Assembly: GCF_018831085.1 (NCBI RefSeq)
Contig: NZ_JAGPNM010000003.1
Location: forward strand, 248,001 to 312,000
Direction of reading: 5' to 3'
Length of the DNA stretch: 64,000 nt
Source of the DNA: Rheinheimera oceanensis
Lineage (GTDB): Bacteria; Pseudomonadota; Gammaproteobacteria; Enterobacterales; Alteromonadaceae
Shown: in pieces, positions 30,260 through 38,610 of the stretch
How the letters are laid out: each line of letters opens with the position of its first letter
Numbering within the stretch: the first letter of the stretch is position 1
Made by a program: the position numbers and the translations under genes
The notes under the pieces: generated by a model
The model's input: only the letters and a program-made list of their open reading frames with translations
Database searches by the model: none
What the model was told of the DNA's origin: nothing

Positions 30260-31881
30260 ACGGCGGTTTCGTCTAAATACTTTTGTCTTAATTGCAGATA
30301 GCGTTCCTGTTGTCCGGCTTTGAGTTTACTGCTGTCAATCAGCTGCTGGCATTGCTGCAGCAGGCTCTGGCGCTGCTGTGGCGGGCAAAGCGGGCGGGGT
30401 GCGGTTAACAGTGTTTGCAGCAGGTTAAGCGCTATCCCGGCGTTTTTCGGCATAACCTGGGCGGCCATAACAAAAGCGGCAAAGGCTTCTTGCCAGTTAC
30501 CGTGCTGGTACAGGCGTACTGCATTGTTATTCAGCTCTCTGGGGCCTTGTGGCATACGTTCACGCTCTTGCTGCTCCTGTTGCAGATATTGCATAAATAT
30601 CTGCTCAGGCTGTTGTTTACGACAGTGTTCGGTGATCTGCCGGAACAGTTGTCTGGACGCATCGGCTAAGCCCACTTCATGCAGAGCTTTGGCTTTATCC
30701 AGCGCATCTTCCAGTGAGGTAATTTCAGCTTGCGGTTCAAGCTCTGCCAGCAATTGCCGGGCTTTATCACGGTGATCCTGTAAATACATGAGCCGGGCCT
30801 GTAACACCTGCTGTTGCCCGGTCAGTTTATGATTGGCAAATTGGTGCTGCACCATATTCAGTGACAACGTGGCCTGGCGGTTAAGCCGGGACTGCTGTTC
30901 AGTGTCTTCAGTGCTAAGGGCGAAGTCTATGCTGGCGCGTGCCATATTCAGATATAAATCGGGTTCTTCATAAATTGAGTTACGGGCAAATTTAACCATA
31001 TCGCGGGCTGCCCGGTATTGAATTTCGTAATCGTGATTCAGCCGTGATAACTGCAACAGTTTTTGCTGGCGCAGTAAATTACGCGGCGCTATGTTAGCAG
31101 CGGCCAGAATATGTTGTTGAGCCTGCTGGTAATGCTGCTGGCGAAACTCCAACTCACTGAGGTTGTCCAGAGCAAACAGCCTGGTTTCCTGCCGTTTTAG
31201 CATCTGCTCCAGTTCAGCAAAAGCTTGTTGTTCATGGCCTTGTTGCAATAAACAGCGCACCTGGCCAATTCTGGCCCAGCTAAATGGCTGAATTTGTAGC
31301 ATGGCAGCGAAAAACACACTGGCCTCGTCCCAGTTGGCTTGCAGCAGTAAAATATCACCCTTAATTTTAAGCAGCAGTGGAAACAGCTTATGCAGTTCAG
31401 TTTTACCAAGTTGAATATTGATATGCTGTAATGCTTTGTCCAGCGCATTTTGTTCCAGCAAATCATAAACCGGCCGTAGCAACTGCTTGCGTTTTAGCAC
31501 CCGCTCAATACGCTGCTGTAAATCCCGGATAACAAACGGCTTAGCCATAAACTCGTCTGGCTGCAATTCCAGTACGCTGTGTACCAGCGCGGGATCTGTT
31601 TCTGCGCTGATAAAAATCACGCCGCAAGCTGGTTTATGTAAACCACGGCTTTTTAATTCATCAAATAATTGGTAGCCATCTTTGCCTTTAGACAGGTTGT
31701 AATCACAGATCATTAAGTCGTAGCTATTTTGCCGGCAAAGTTGCAGAGCGGTTTGAGCCCGGTCAGTCAGCGCAATGTTCTGATACCCTAATTGTTCCAG
31801 CGCATAGCGCAAAAAACTCTGGCTCAGGCTTTGATCATCAATTATCAGGATGCGTTCGTCGCGTTTAACGGCAGGTTCCAT
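30256..31881 (-). CDS. Response regulator with C-terminal helical (TPR-like) repeats
   Basis: About 541 residues. The N-terminal receiver domain (ERILIIDDQSLSQSFLRYAL to about residue 125) has the acidic pair DD, the phosphoacceptor Asp in MICDYNLSKGKDGYQ, and the lysine in EFMAKPF. The remaining 400 residues are glutamine-rich helical repeats of TPR type, with no DNA-binding domain, so it probably acts through protein contacts. I prefer the ATG at 31881; upstream codons run toward the tRNA relic array and encode nothing plausible. No sensor kinase is adjacent. A TATAG element about 60 nt upstream may be its -10. Confidence 0.85.
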   Translation of the reverse strand: MEPAVKRDERILIIDDQSLSQSFLRYALEQLGYQNIALTDRAQTALQLCRQNSYDLMICDYNLSKGKDGYQLFDELKSRGLHKPACGVIFISAETDPALVHSVLELQPDEFMAKPFVIRDLQQRIERVLKRKQLLRPVYDLLEQNALDKALQHINIQLGKTELHKLFPLLLKIKGDILLLQANWDEASVFFAAMLQIQPFSWARIGQVRCLLQQGHEQQAFAELEQMLKRQETRLFALDNLSELEFRQQHYQQAQQHILAAANIAPRNLLRQQKLLQLSRLNHDYEIQYRAARDMVKFARNSIYEEPDLYLNMARASIDFALSTEDTEQQSRLNRQATLSLNMVQHQFANHKLTGQQQVLQARLMYLQDHRDKARQLLAELEPQAEITSLEDALDKAKALHEVGLADASRQLFRQITEHCRKQQPEQIFMQYLQQEQQERERMPQGPRELNNNAVRLYQHGNWQEAFAAFVMAAQVMPKNAGIALNLLQTLLTAPRPLCPPQQRQSLLQQCQQLIDSSKLKAGQQERYLQLRQKYLDETAV

Positions 31882-31965
31882 AGAGGCAAAACAGATCCCA
31901 GGCAGAGTATTGAAGCTACTATAGCAACTTTTTAACAATACAGAACAGGGAAATATCAAAGGATT

Positions 31966-32316
31966 TGGTGGATTGTACTGGGGTGGCATGCAATGCTTCG
32001 GAGCAGTGGCAACCGTGTCTTAATAAAGAGCGGGCGGTGCTTTGCTATGGTTTTATCAGGAAGTGGTGGATTGTACTGGGGGCGGAGCAGTGGCAACCGT
32101 GTCTTAATAAAGAGCGGGCGGTGCTTTGCTATGGTTTTTATCAGGAAGTGGTGGATTGTACTGGAATCGGAGTAGTGGCAACCGTGTCTTAATAAAGAGC
32201 GGGCGGTGCTTTGCTATGGTTTTATCAGGAAGTGGTGGATTGTACTGGGTTCGGAGCAGTGGCAACCGTGTCTTGGTAAAGAGAGGGCGGTGCTTTGCTA
32301 TGGTTTTATCAGGAAG
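31966..32316 (-). repeat. Four tandem tRNA-Val-derived relic units (rtT-like array)
   Basis: Units start, in plus coordinates, at 31966, 32064, 32149 and 32233 (98, 85, 84 and 84 nt). Each begins with TGGTGGATTGTACTGG, the reverse complement of the tRNA-Val 3' end including CCA, and keeps GGGCGGTGCT from the anticodon/D-arm side. Each lacks the 5' acceptor strand, the D arm and the TAC anticodon, so it cannot fold as tRNA. All carry a small hairpin (TCTT-AATA-AAGA, or GGTA loop in the last) between ACCG and CGGT. The first unit has a 14-nt insertion. They directly follow the intact tRNA genes in the direction of transcription. Confidence 0.9.
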
Positions 32317-32392
32317 TGGTGGATTGTACTGGGTTCGAACCAGTGACCCCCGCCTTGTAAGGGCGGTGCTCTCCCAGCTGAGCTAACAATCC
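32317..32392 (-). tRNA. tRNA-Val (UAC), third gene of the array
   Basis: A 76-nt cloverleaf with encoded CCA. Acceptor GGATTGT pairs with ACAATCC, the D arm is GCTC-AGCTGGGA-GAGC, the anticodon stem is CCGCC/GGCGG with loop CTTACAA, and the T arm is ACTGG-TTCGAAC-CCAGT. The anticodon TAC lies at 32357-32359. It is identical to the other two copies and is the last intact tRNA before the tandem relic units. Confidence 0.96.
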
Positions 32393-32437
32393 ATGGGATA
32401 TCAATTTGTCATCAAACTTTCATTATAAGACATCAAT

Positions 32438-32513
32438 TGGTGGATTGTACTGGGTTCGAACCAGTGACCCCCGCCTTGTAAGGGCGGTGCTCTCCCAGCT
32501 GAGCTAACAATCC
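32438..32513 (-). tRNA. tRNA-Val (UAC), second gene of the array
   Basis: Identical 76-nt tRNA-Val with anticodon TAC at 32478-32480 and encoded CCA. It is separated from the third copy by a 45-nt spacer whose TGATGTCTTAT-like start recurs after the other tRNA 3' ends, so the array arose by duplication of tRNA plus spacer. Confidence 0.96.
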
Positions 32514-32539
32514 ATGGGATAAGTCTTTTACATCAAATT

Positions 32540-32621
32540 TGGTGGATTGTACTGGGTTTTAATCAGTGTCCACCGTCTCGTCGTGAAGAGCGGGCGGTGC
32601 TTTTCATGATAAGACATCAAG
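32540..32621 (-). pseudogene. tRNA-Val relic between intact copies
   Basis: An 82-nt unit that occupies the place of a tRNA gene. It keeps the 3' end with CCA and most of the T arm, and the GGGCGGTGCT piece. It lacks the 5' acceptor strand, D arm and anticodon. It differs from the four distal units in the central hairpin (CTC...GAG instead of TCTT...AAGA), so it is an older or separate relic. Confidence 0.85.
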
Positions 32622-32697
32622 TGGTGGATTGTACTGGGTTCGAACCAGTGACCCCCGCCTTGTAAGGGCGGTGCTCTCCCAGCTGAGCTAACAATCC
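32622..32697 (-). tRNA. tRNA-Val (UAC), first gene of the array
   Basis: Promoter-proximal 76-nt tRNA-Val with anticodon TAC at 32662-32664 and encoded CCA. It is the first product of the leftward transcript from the promoter at 32717-32744. In E. coli, valU-valX-valY-lysV are likewise divergent from gltX, so this placement is an old linkage. Confidence 0.96.
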
Positions 32698-32716
32698 ACG
32701 CTGTTTGATGGCGCTC

Positions 32717-32744
32717 ATTATAGGGAGCATGAAAAAGCTGTCAA
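32717..32744 (-). promoter_or_regulatory. Promoter of the tRNA-Val array
   Basis: Consensus TTGACA at 32739-32744 and TATAAT at 32717-32722 (leftward), spacing 16 nt. A GC-rich discriminator (GAGCGCC) follows, as expected for a stringently controlled stable-RNA promoter. It is 20 nt upstream of the first tRNA. Confidence 0.9.
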
Positions 32745-32897
32745 CATTATTTTGGCAATTGTGGTTTGCCTGCTGCAAAAGTAAACATTCTGCCTTGCTT
32801 TAGCACAAAACAGTGGCTGCCGCTCCGCCTTAGCGGGTGCATCCGGCGCGCGGCGTTGCTACAATAGCCGCCATTATTGCACTGTGATGGATAAACT

Positions 32898-34316
32898 ATG
32901 TCTCTTGTTACCCGTTTTGCTCCAAGCCCAACCGGTTATTTACACGTTGGTGGTGCCCGTACTGCCTTGTTCAGCTGGTTATATGCCAAAAAGAACGGCG
33001 GAAAATTTATTCTGCGTATCGAAGATACCGACTTAGAGCGCTCTACCCAGGCGTCGGTTGATGCTATTTTAGAAGGCATGACCTGGCTGGGGCTGGATTA
33101 CGACGAAGGCCCGTACTACCAAACCAAGCGCTTTGATCTGTATAAAGAAGTGGTTGCACAACTGCTGGCTGATGGTAAGGCCTATAAGTGTTTTTGTACC
33201 ATAGAAGAACTTGACGCTATGCGCGAAGCGCAAGCTGCAGCCGGTGAAAAACCGCGCTATAACGGTATGTGGCGTGACCGCACCGATCACCCGGCGGATA
33301 AACCTTTCGTTATCCGTTTTAAAAACCCGCAAAGCGGCACTGTGGTAATTGACGACTTAATAAAAGGCCGTATTGAAATTGCCAACAGCGAACTGGACGA
33401 TTTAATTATTGCCCGCAGCGACGGCACTCCTACCTATAACCTTACCGTGGTGGTGGACGACTGGAAAATGGGTATAACTCACGTGATCCGCGGTGATGAC
33501 CATGTTAATAACACACCACGGCAGATGAATATTCTGGCAGCGCTGGGGGCCGACATCCCAAAATATGCTCATGTGCCAATGATTCTGGGCGATGATGGTA
33601 AGCGGTTATCCAAGCGCCACGGTGCGGTGGGTGTAATGCAGTACCGCGATAACGGCTTTTTACCCGAGGCCTTGCTTAACTATTTAGTGCGTTTGGGCTG
33701 GTCACATGGCGATCAGGAAATTTTCAGCAAAGACGAGCTGGTTCAACTGTTTGATCTGGACAGCTGTAACCGTGCTCCGTCGGCATTTAACACCGACAAA
33801 CTGATTTGGTTAAACCAGCATTATATGAAAACCCTGCCGGCAGAGCAGGTAGCAGCACAACTGCAGTGGCATCTTGCCGGGCAAAAACTGGATACCAGCA
33901 ATGGCCCGGCGTTAACTGAGCTGGTAAAAGCGCAAGCCGAGCGGGTAAAAACGCTTAAAGAAATGGTAGAGGTAAGCCGCTATTTCTATGAAGACTTCAG
34001 CGAATTTGATGCAGAAGCGGCAAAAAAACATTTACGCCCGGTAGCGCTGGAACCTTTACAGGCTGTTGCAGCCAAACTGGATGCATTAAGCGAGTGGTCA
34101 GTGTCGGCCATTCATGATGCTATCAACGCCACGGCAGAGCAGCTGGGTGTGGGCATGGGTAAAATTGGTATGCCACTGCGGGTGGCTGTTACCGGTGGTG
34201 GAAATTCACCGGCTTTGGATATTACGCTGGCTCTGATTGGCAAAACGCGTAGCCTGGCGCGGTTGCAAAAGGCAATTGCTGCAGTACAGCAGCGTGCGGC
34301 AGAAACAGAGCAATAA
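32898..34316 (+). CDS. gltX: Glutamate--tRNA ligase
   Basis: Class I aminoacyl-tRNA synthetase that charges tRNA-Glu, 472 residues (E. coli 471). It begins [21 protein letters not shown], which contains the HIGH-type motif, followed by [10 protein letters not shown]. The KMSKS-type motif is [11 protein letters not shown] (near residue 235). The C-terminal anticodon-binding helical domain covers about 330-472. It is divergent from the tRNA-Val array across about 200 nt that hold both promoters. The zinc-region Cys pair KCFCTIEEL is visible near residue 98. Confidence 0.97.
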   Translation: MSLVTRFAPSPTGYLHVGGARTALFSWLYAKKNGGKFILRIEDTDLERSTQASVDAILEGMTWLGLDYDEGPYYQTKRFDLYKEVVAQLLADGKAYKCFCTIEELDAMREAQAAAGEKPRYNGMWRDRTDHPADKPFVIRFKNPQSGTVVIDDLIKGRIEIANSELDDLIIARSDGTPTYNLTVVVDDWKMGITHVIRGDDHVNNTPRQMNILAALGADIPKYAHVPMILGDDGKRLSKRHGAVGVMQYRDNGFLPEALLNYLVRLGWSHGDQEIFSKDELVQLFDLDSCNRAPSAFNTDKLIWLNQHYMKTLPAEQVAAQLQWHLAGQKLDTSNGPALTELVKAQAERVKTLKEMVEVSRYFYEDFSEFDAEAAKKHLRPVALEPLQAVAAKLDALSEWSVSAIHDAINATAEQLGVGMGKIGMPLRVAVTGGGNSPALDITLALIGKTRSLARLQKAIAAVQQRAAETEQ

Positions 34317-34484
34317 TCATTTTAGCGTTAAAAGCCCGGATAACCCGGTTCAGTATCACTGGGCAGGGGTATTTGGGCTGATACAATAAAAATGCCGAGA
34401 GGCAGGGAACAAATAATAACAACCGGGATGGCAATACGACTCATGGGTAACTAATTTATATAAAAGGAGTGACCAAGCGGAATA

Positions 34485-35282
34485 ATGCCTTCTTTTTACA
34501 AAGGTATCAGCGCTGTGCTGATGCTTTGCTTGTATGGGGTACAAGCGAGCGAAACAGAACACTTACCCAGCAGCGAAGAGCCACTGCAGCCAATCGGCTT
34601 CTTTGGTACGGTGACAGGTGATGTGGAGCTGGGCTTTTTGCTGACGTCAGGTAACACTGATTCTTTTGCTATCAGGGCGAATAGTGAGCTGGTGCACGAA
34701 CTGGAGTATTTTCGTAACCGCTATCATTTACAAAGCCTGTTGCAAAAAAACAATGTTACCAATGCCAGCACCGGCGACAAAAATCAGGTTACGACCGCCA
34801 GCCGTTATGGCCTTACCGGCCAGAGTAACTACAAAATTGTTACCGGCAGGCAAACAGTGTTTGGCCGTGGAGCCTACCTGCATGATAAGTTTGGTGCTTT
34901 TAAAGAGCAGGCTTCTCTGGTGGTAGGTTATGGTAACAGGATTTATGAAAAACAAAGCGACTACTTCGATCTGGAAACCGGCCCTGGTTTTGGCCATCAG
35001 GAAGCGGCGTCGGGTAACACCAATACCGGTTTGATCTGGTATCTTGCGGCAAACCTGGATTATCAGATGTATGATACCACCAAGTTTCGCCAGACACTGG
35101 AAAGTACAATGTCGCTTAATGGTGAAAACTCGACCCTGTTAAGCCGCAGCAGTGTAACGGCGCAACTGGCAGGTAGTTTGTCAATGCGGTTTAATTTCGT
35201 GGTTAAGTTTAACTCTGATCCCGAAGGGGATCGCAAGCAAACGGACACTGAAACGTCGGCTTCGCTGGTGTATACATTCTGA
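34485..35282 (+). CDS. DUF481 family outer-membrane protein
   Basis: A 265-residue exported protein with a signal peptide (ends near VQAS) and a mature domain of DUF481 type, related to the salt-induced outer-membrane protein YdiY. Alternating beta-strand patterns are clear: GDVELGFLLTSGNTDSFAIR, NRYHLQSLLQKNNVT, and the C-terminal strand SASLVYTF, which ends in the aromatic residue typical of outer-membrane beta barrels. Function is unknown. The 34317-34484 interval upstream shows no clear gltX terminator. The ATG is 17 nt after an AAAAGGAG ribosome site, so spacing is long. Confidence 0.87.
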   Translation: MPSFYKGISAVLMLCLYGVQASETEHLPSSEEPLQPIGFFGTVTGDVELGFLLTSGNTDSFAIRANSELVHELEYFRNRYHLQSLLQKNNVTNASTGDKNQVTTASRYGLTGQSNYKIVTGRQTVFGRGAYLHDKFGAFKEQASLVVGYGNRIYEKQSDYFDLETGPGFGHQEAASGNTNTGLIWYLAANLDYQMYDTTKFRQTLESTMSLNGENSTLLSRSSVTAQLAGSLSMRFNFVVKFNSDPEGDRKQTDTETSASLVYTF

Positions 35283-35285
35283 TGT

Positions 35286-35311
35286 AAAAAGCCGGTGAAA
35301 ACCGGCTTTTT
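35286..35311. terminator. Bidirectional terminator between DUF481 gene and serA
   Basis: Stem AAAAAGCCGGT (35286-35296) and ACCGGCTTTTT (35301-35311) around a GAAA tetraloop. It serves the rightward DUF481 gene and the leftward serA. Confidence 0.9.
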
Positions 35312-35337
35312 TGTCTTTGAGTTTTACTGCTGAAAAA

Positions 35338-36564
35338 TCAGTGTAATACACGGGCGCGTAAGGTGCCGGGTATTGCTTTCAACTCATTTAACGCCTGCTC
35401 AACATCGTCTGAATCAATATCTATAACCACATAGCCAATATCAGCATTGGTTTGCAGGTACTGGCCGGCGATATTAATATTCAGCCTGGCAAAAGCCTCG
35501 TTAATTTTGGTCAGTACACCGGGCTGGTTTTTATGCACATGCAACAAGCGTGAACGGCCTTTGTGCTCCGGCAGTGATACTTCCGGGAAATTCACTGCTG
35601 AAAGCGTTGAGCCGTTGTCACTGTATTTCACCATTTTACCGGCCACTTCAAAGCCGATATTTTCCTGTGCTTCCTGGGTTGAGCCACCGATGTGTGGTGT
35701 TAGGATCACGTTGTCAAAGACGCGCAGTGGCGAGATAAACTCTTCATCATTACCTTTAGGCTCAACCGGAAACACATCAATAGCGGCGCCAGCCAGCTTT
35801 TTGTTATGCAGTGCCTCGGTTAGCGCATCAATATCCACCACTGTGCCACGTGAGGCATTAATTAAAATACTGCCGGGTTTCATTAATTCCAGCTCAGCTT
35901 CACCAATCATATTTTTGGTTTGTGCTGTCTCTGGCACATGCAGGCTGATCACGTCTGATGTTTTTAACAAGGTACTAAAATTAACCTGGGTAGCATTGCC
36001 CAGCACCAGTTTGTCTTCTATATCGTAAAACTGCACGCGCATACCTATATTCTCAGCCATAATGCTCAGCTGCGTGCCGATATGGCCGTAACCGATAATG
36101 CCGAGGGTTTTACCGCGCGCTTCAAAAGAGTTGTTGGCTGTTTTTTGCCATTCGCCACGGTGGGCGGCGGCGTTACGCTGTGGAATACCGCGCAGCAGCA
36201 TAATAATTTGCCCCAGCACCAGCTCGGCTACCGAGCGGGTGTTGGAAAACGGTGCATTAAATACCGGAATAGCACGCTTTAATGCTGCGGTTAAATCTAC
36301 CTGGTTGGTACCAATACAAAAACAACCAATAGCGACCAGTTTACCGGCGGCGTCCAGTACTTTTTCGGTCAGTTGGGTGCGCGAGCGGATCCCGATAAAG
36401 TGCACGTCTTTTATGCGCTCGATCAGCTCGTCTTCCGGCAGGGACGTTTTTAAATACTCAATATTGCTATAACCCTGGTTTTTAAAACTTTGCACTGCGC
36501 TTTGGTGCAAGCCTTCTAATAACAATATTTTAATTTTGTCTTTGGCCAGCGAAAATTTTTCCAT
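35338..36564 (-). CDS. serA: D-3-phosphoglycerate dehydrogenase
   Basis: First step of serine synthesis, NAD-dependent oxidation of 3-phosphoglycerate. I choose the ATG at 36564 (EKFSLAKDKIKILLLEG follows), giving 408 residues and aligning with E. coli SerA; the frame from 36579 adds five residues. NAD-binding GIIGYGHIGTQ, NASRGTVVDI, and catalytic HIGGSTQEAQENIG are present. A C-terminal ACT domain (HVHKNQPGVLTKINEAFARL) is the serine feedback site. It lies next to rpiA and in the fau/6S neighbourhood, as in E. coli. Confidence 0.96.
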   Translation of the reverse strand: MEKFSLAKDKIKILLLEGLHQSAVQSFKNQGYSNIEYLKTSLPEDELIERIKDVHFIGIRSRTQLTEKVLDAAGKLVAIGCFCIGTNQVDLTAALKRAIPVFNAPFSNTRSVAELVLGQIIMLLRGIPQRNAAAHRGEWQKTANNSFEARGKTLGIIGYGHIGTQLSIMAENIGMRVQFYDIEDKLVLGNATQVNFSTLLKTSDVISLHVPETAQTKNMIGEAELELMKPGSILINASRGTVVDIDALTEALHNKKLAGAAIDVFPVEPKGNDEEFISPLRVFDNVILTPHIGGSTQEAQENIGFEVAGKMVKYSDNGSTLSAVNFPEVSLPEHKGRSRLLHVHKNQPGVLTKINEAFARLNINIAGQYLQTNADIGYVVIDIDSDDVEQALNELKAIPGTLRARVLH

Positions 36565-36646
36565 GTCACATCTCTTCAATAAATTAAAAGTAAAATCAGT
36601 TTGTTAGTTATTATTGTTATAGTTTTTCGTGGCCTTGAGCTGTTAT

Positions 36647-37303
36647 TTAGCGAATAACCTGTGTACCTGTGGCACTGCCTACCAATACCATGTCAGCGGC
36701 GCGCTGCGCAAAGATACCATTGGTAACCACACCGACAATATTATTAATTTGCTGCTCCAGTTTAAGCGGGTTGCTGATGGTTAAATCGTGTACATCGAGG
36801 ATCACATTGCCGTTGTCAGTGGTTACACCGGCACGTAATACCGGCCGGCCACCGAGTTTGGTAAGCTCGCGTGCAACATAGCTGCTGGCCATCGGGATCA
36901 CCTCTACCGGCAACGGGAATTTACCCAGCACTTCAACCTGCTTGCTCTGGTCAACAATGCAAATAAAGGTATCAGCGACTGCAGCAACGATTTTTTCCCG
37001 GGTAAGGGCAGCACCGCCGCCTTTAATCATATGTTTTTGCGCGTTTATTTCATCGGCGCCGTCAACATACACACTAAAACTGTCAATGCTGTTTAAATCC
37101 AGTACCTCAATACCCAGCGCTTTAAGCTTTTCGGTAGATTGTACCGAGCTGGACACCGCACCTTTAATGTCATACTTAATGCTGGCCAAAGCGTCGATAA
37201 AATGATTTACCGTAGAGCCGGTGCCCACGCCAACCACGGTATTACGCGGAATAAACTCCAGTGCAGCCCAGGCGGCGTTTTTCTTCATTTCATCTTGTGT
37301 CAT
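36647..37303 (-). CDS. rpiA: Ribose-5-phosphate isomerase A
   Basis: Interconverts ribose 5-phosphate and ribulose 5-phosphate in the pentose phosphate pathway. The ATG at 37303 ([15 protein letters not shown]) has GGAAC just upstream and aligns with E. coli RpiA (MTQDELKKAVGWAAL), giving 218 residues; a start at 37315 would add four. Hallmarks are [35 protein letters not shown] and [12 protein letters not shown]. It reads leftward toward serA with about 80 nt between. Confidence 0.96.
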   Translation of the reverse strand: MTQDEMKKNAAWAALEFIPRNTVVGVGTGSTVNHFIDALASIKYDIKGAVSSSVQSTEKLKALGIEVLDLNSIDSFSVYVDGADEINAQKHMIKGGGAALTREKIVAAVADTFICIVDQSKQVEVLGKFPLPVEVIPMASSYVARELTKLGGRPVLRAGVTTDNGNVILDVHDLTISNPLKLEQQINNIVGVVTNGIFAQRAADMVLVGSATGTQVIR

Positions 37304-37447
37304 CAGCTGTTCCAAATTCGTTTAGCCATACAGATGGATATTATATCGAAAGGGCCTGCTGACAAAAGGGCAAAAACGGAAAAAGGTAAAACTGTTTTAC
37401 GGCATGGGTTAGGTGTAAGTGTCGCCGGCCACAATACGCCCTCTGGC

Positions 37448-37502
37448 TCGCCACAGCAACTCGCCCTACTGCCTGCGGCAGGGCTCAGACACTCTGTGGC
37501 GA
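37448..37502. repeat. Large imperfect hairpin between rpiA and fau
   Basis: Outer stem TCGCCACAG (37448-37456) with CTGTGGCGA (37494-37502), enclosing a second hairpin made of GCCCT/AGGGC and CTGCC/GGCAG. There is no U-run on either side, so it is not a simple terminator. It may be an intergenic repeat of REP type or an RNA-processing element. The surrounding 37304-37573 contains no gene I can support. Confidence 0.6.
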
Positions 37503-37573
37503 CCAAATCGCGTTTCTGGCCTTTGCCGGTTAAAGTCTTTGTGGCCGGATTTTTACAACCTCAGCGCTGAGTT

Positions 37574-38194
37574 TCAGTTAAACACCCAATGTTTTGATGG
37601 CGTAATAATCTGCTTTAGCGGAATATCCCAGGCTTCACCTGGCACGGCATCTACCTGCTGGCAGTTATGTGCCAGGCCGATAACCTGACAGTGGCTGTCT
37701 GGTGGCAGTTGCGACAAAGTGCGATCATAAAAACCGCCGCCCATCCCCAGGCGGTTACCGGCAGCATCAAAGGCGACTAACGGCGTAAAAATAATATCCA
37801 ACTGCTGCACTGGCATCAGCCTGTGACAAGCTACTAAAGGCTCTGGTATGCCAAATTTATTCGGGTAGAGCAGGGTGTTTTTATCGTAGCGTACAAACAA
37901 CAAATAACCGGCTACAAAGGGATGCAATACCGGCAGATACACGCTTTTACCCAACTGCCAAAGGGCCTGAATAAGCGGATAGGTATCCAGCTCGCCGTCA
38001 TTGGCTAAATACAGTGCTATATGCTGGCGTAGCGCAATAATGTCGCTGGCAAGCACCTCTGTGGCTAAATTTGTAGCAGCCTGCTGCTGCGCCTCAGCAC
38101 TAAGCTGTTGCCTTTGGGTACGGATGATTTTTCTCAGTTGCTGGCGCTGGCTTGTTGTGTCGGGCAAAGCTGGCTTGGGTATGGTACTTGTCAT
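37574..38194 (-). CDS. fau: 5-formyltetrahydrofolate cyclo-ligase
   Basis: Also called YgfA. ATP-dependent conversion of 5-formyl-THF to 5,10-methenyl-THF, 206 residues. Visible motifs are the N-terminal RQQLRKIIRTQRQQLS, LPVLHPFVAGYLLFVRY, and the ATP-binding GMGGGFYDRTLSQL. The gene follows 6S RNA on the same strand with about 38 nt between, exactly the ssrS-fau arrangement of E. coli. It is therefore probably read from the ssrS promoter after 6S RNA processing. Confidence 0.94.
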   Translation of the reverse strand: MTSTIPKPALPDTTSQRQQLRKIIRTQRQQLSAEAQQQAATNLATEVLASDIIALRQHIALYLANDGELDTYPLIQALWQLGKSVYLPVLHPFVAGYLLFVRYDKNTLLYPNKFGIPEPLVACHRLMPVQQLDIIFTPLVAFDAAGNRLGMGGGFYDRTLSQLPPDSHCQVIGLAHNCQQVDAVPGEAWDIPLKQIITPSKHWVFN

Positions 38195-38231
38195 GCAAAT
38201 AAGTATGCCTGAATGGCGGCAGAATAAAAGA

Positions 38232-38415
38232 GGTTCTCCAAATTGCCGTGTCTGGTGTTAGCCCTTGAACCATAGGTTCAAGGCGGGAGTCAGATGGCTG
38301 CCTCAGGCTTCCCGGTACGGGCCGGGCTTGCACACTGGCAGCGCAGAAGAATCCCTGGTTAAAAACAATTATCGGCTCAGGGACATCCACCTGATCACTA
38401 ACAATCCAGAGAACA
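38232..38415 (-). ncRNA. ssrS: 6S RNA
   Basis: Global regulator that binds sigma-70 RNA polymerase. About 184 nt, the same length as in E. coli. The conserved CCCTGAGCCGATA lies at 38370-38382, and a hairpin CCTTGAACC/GGTTCAAGG at 38263-38283 matches the E. coli 3' half. The closing helix pairs TTCTCTGGATTG near the 5' end with CAATTTGGAGAA near the 3' end without interruption. A -10 TATACT lies at 38422-38427, giving a start near 38415. Ends are accurate to a few nucleotides. It is located just upstream of fau, as expected. Confidence 0.95.
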
Positions 38416-38610
38416 GGCTTGAGTATAACACCGCAGTTTGCTCTGTATAAGGTTATTCATCGCAGTTTTGTGCCTGCCGATGTTAGTTGCATGGTTTTGC
38501 AGCAACTTTTGTTTACGCTTTAAGCCGTTATTAAAACTGCAGTGCGAAGGTTGGCGCTTTTTCGCCGGGGTGGTAGCATAAAGGCAGGTAATCACAGCAC
38601 GAACAGTTAT

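Noticed and set aside
31966..32316. CRISPR array
   Set aside because: Units are whole 84-nt tandem repeats without unique spacers, and they derive from tRNA-Val.
31965..32386. Rightward reading frames of 60-86 codons over the relic array
   Set aside because: They are translations of the repeated tRNA-derived units and of tRNA itself; the same peptide recurs with each unit and there is no start signal.
37139..37570. Frames of 67-143 codons over the rpiA-fau gap
   Set aside because: They overlap rpiA out of frame or the hairpin, and show no protein-like pattern.
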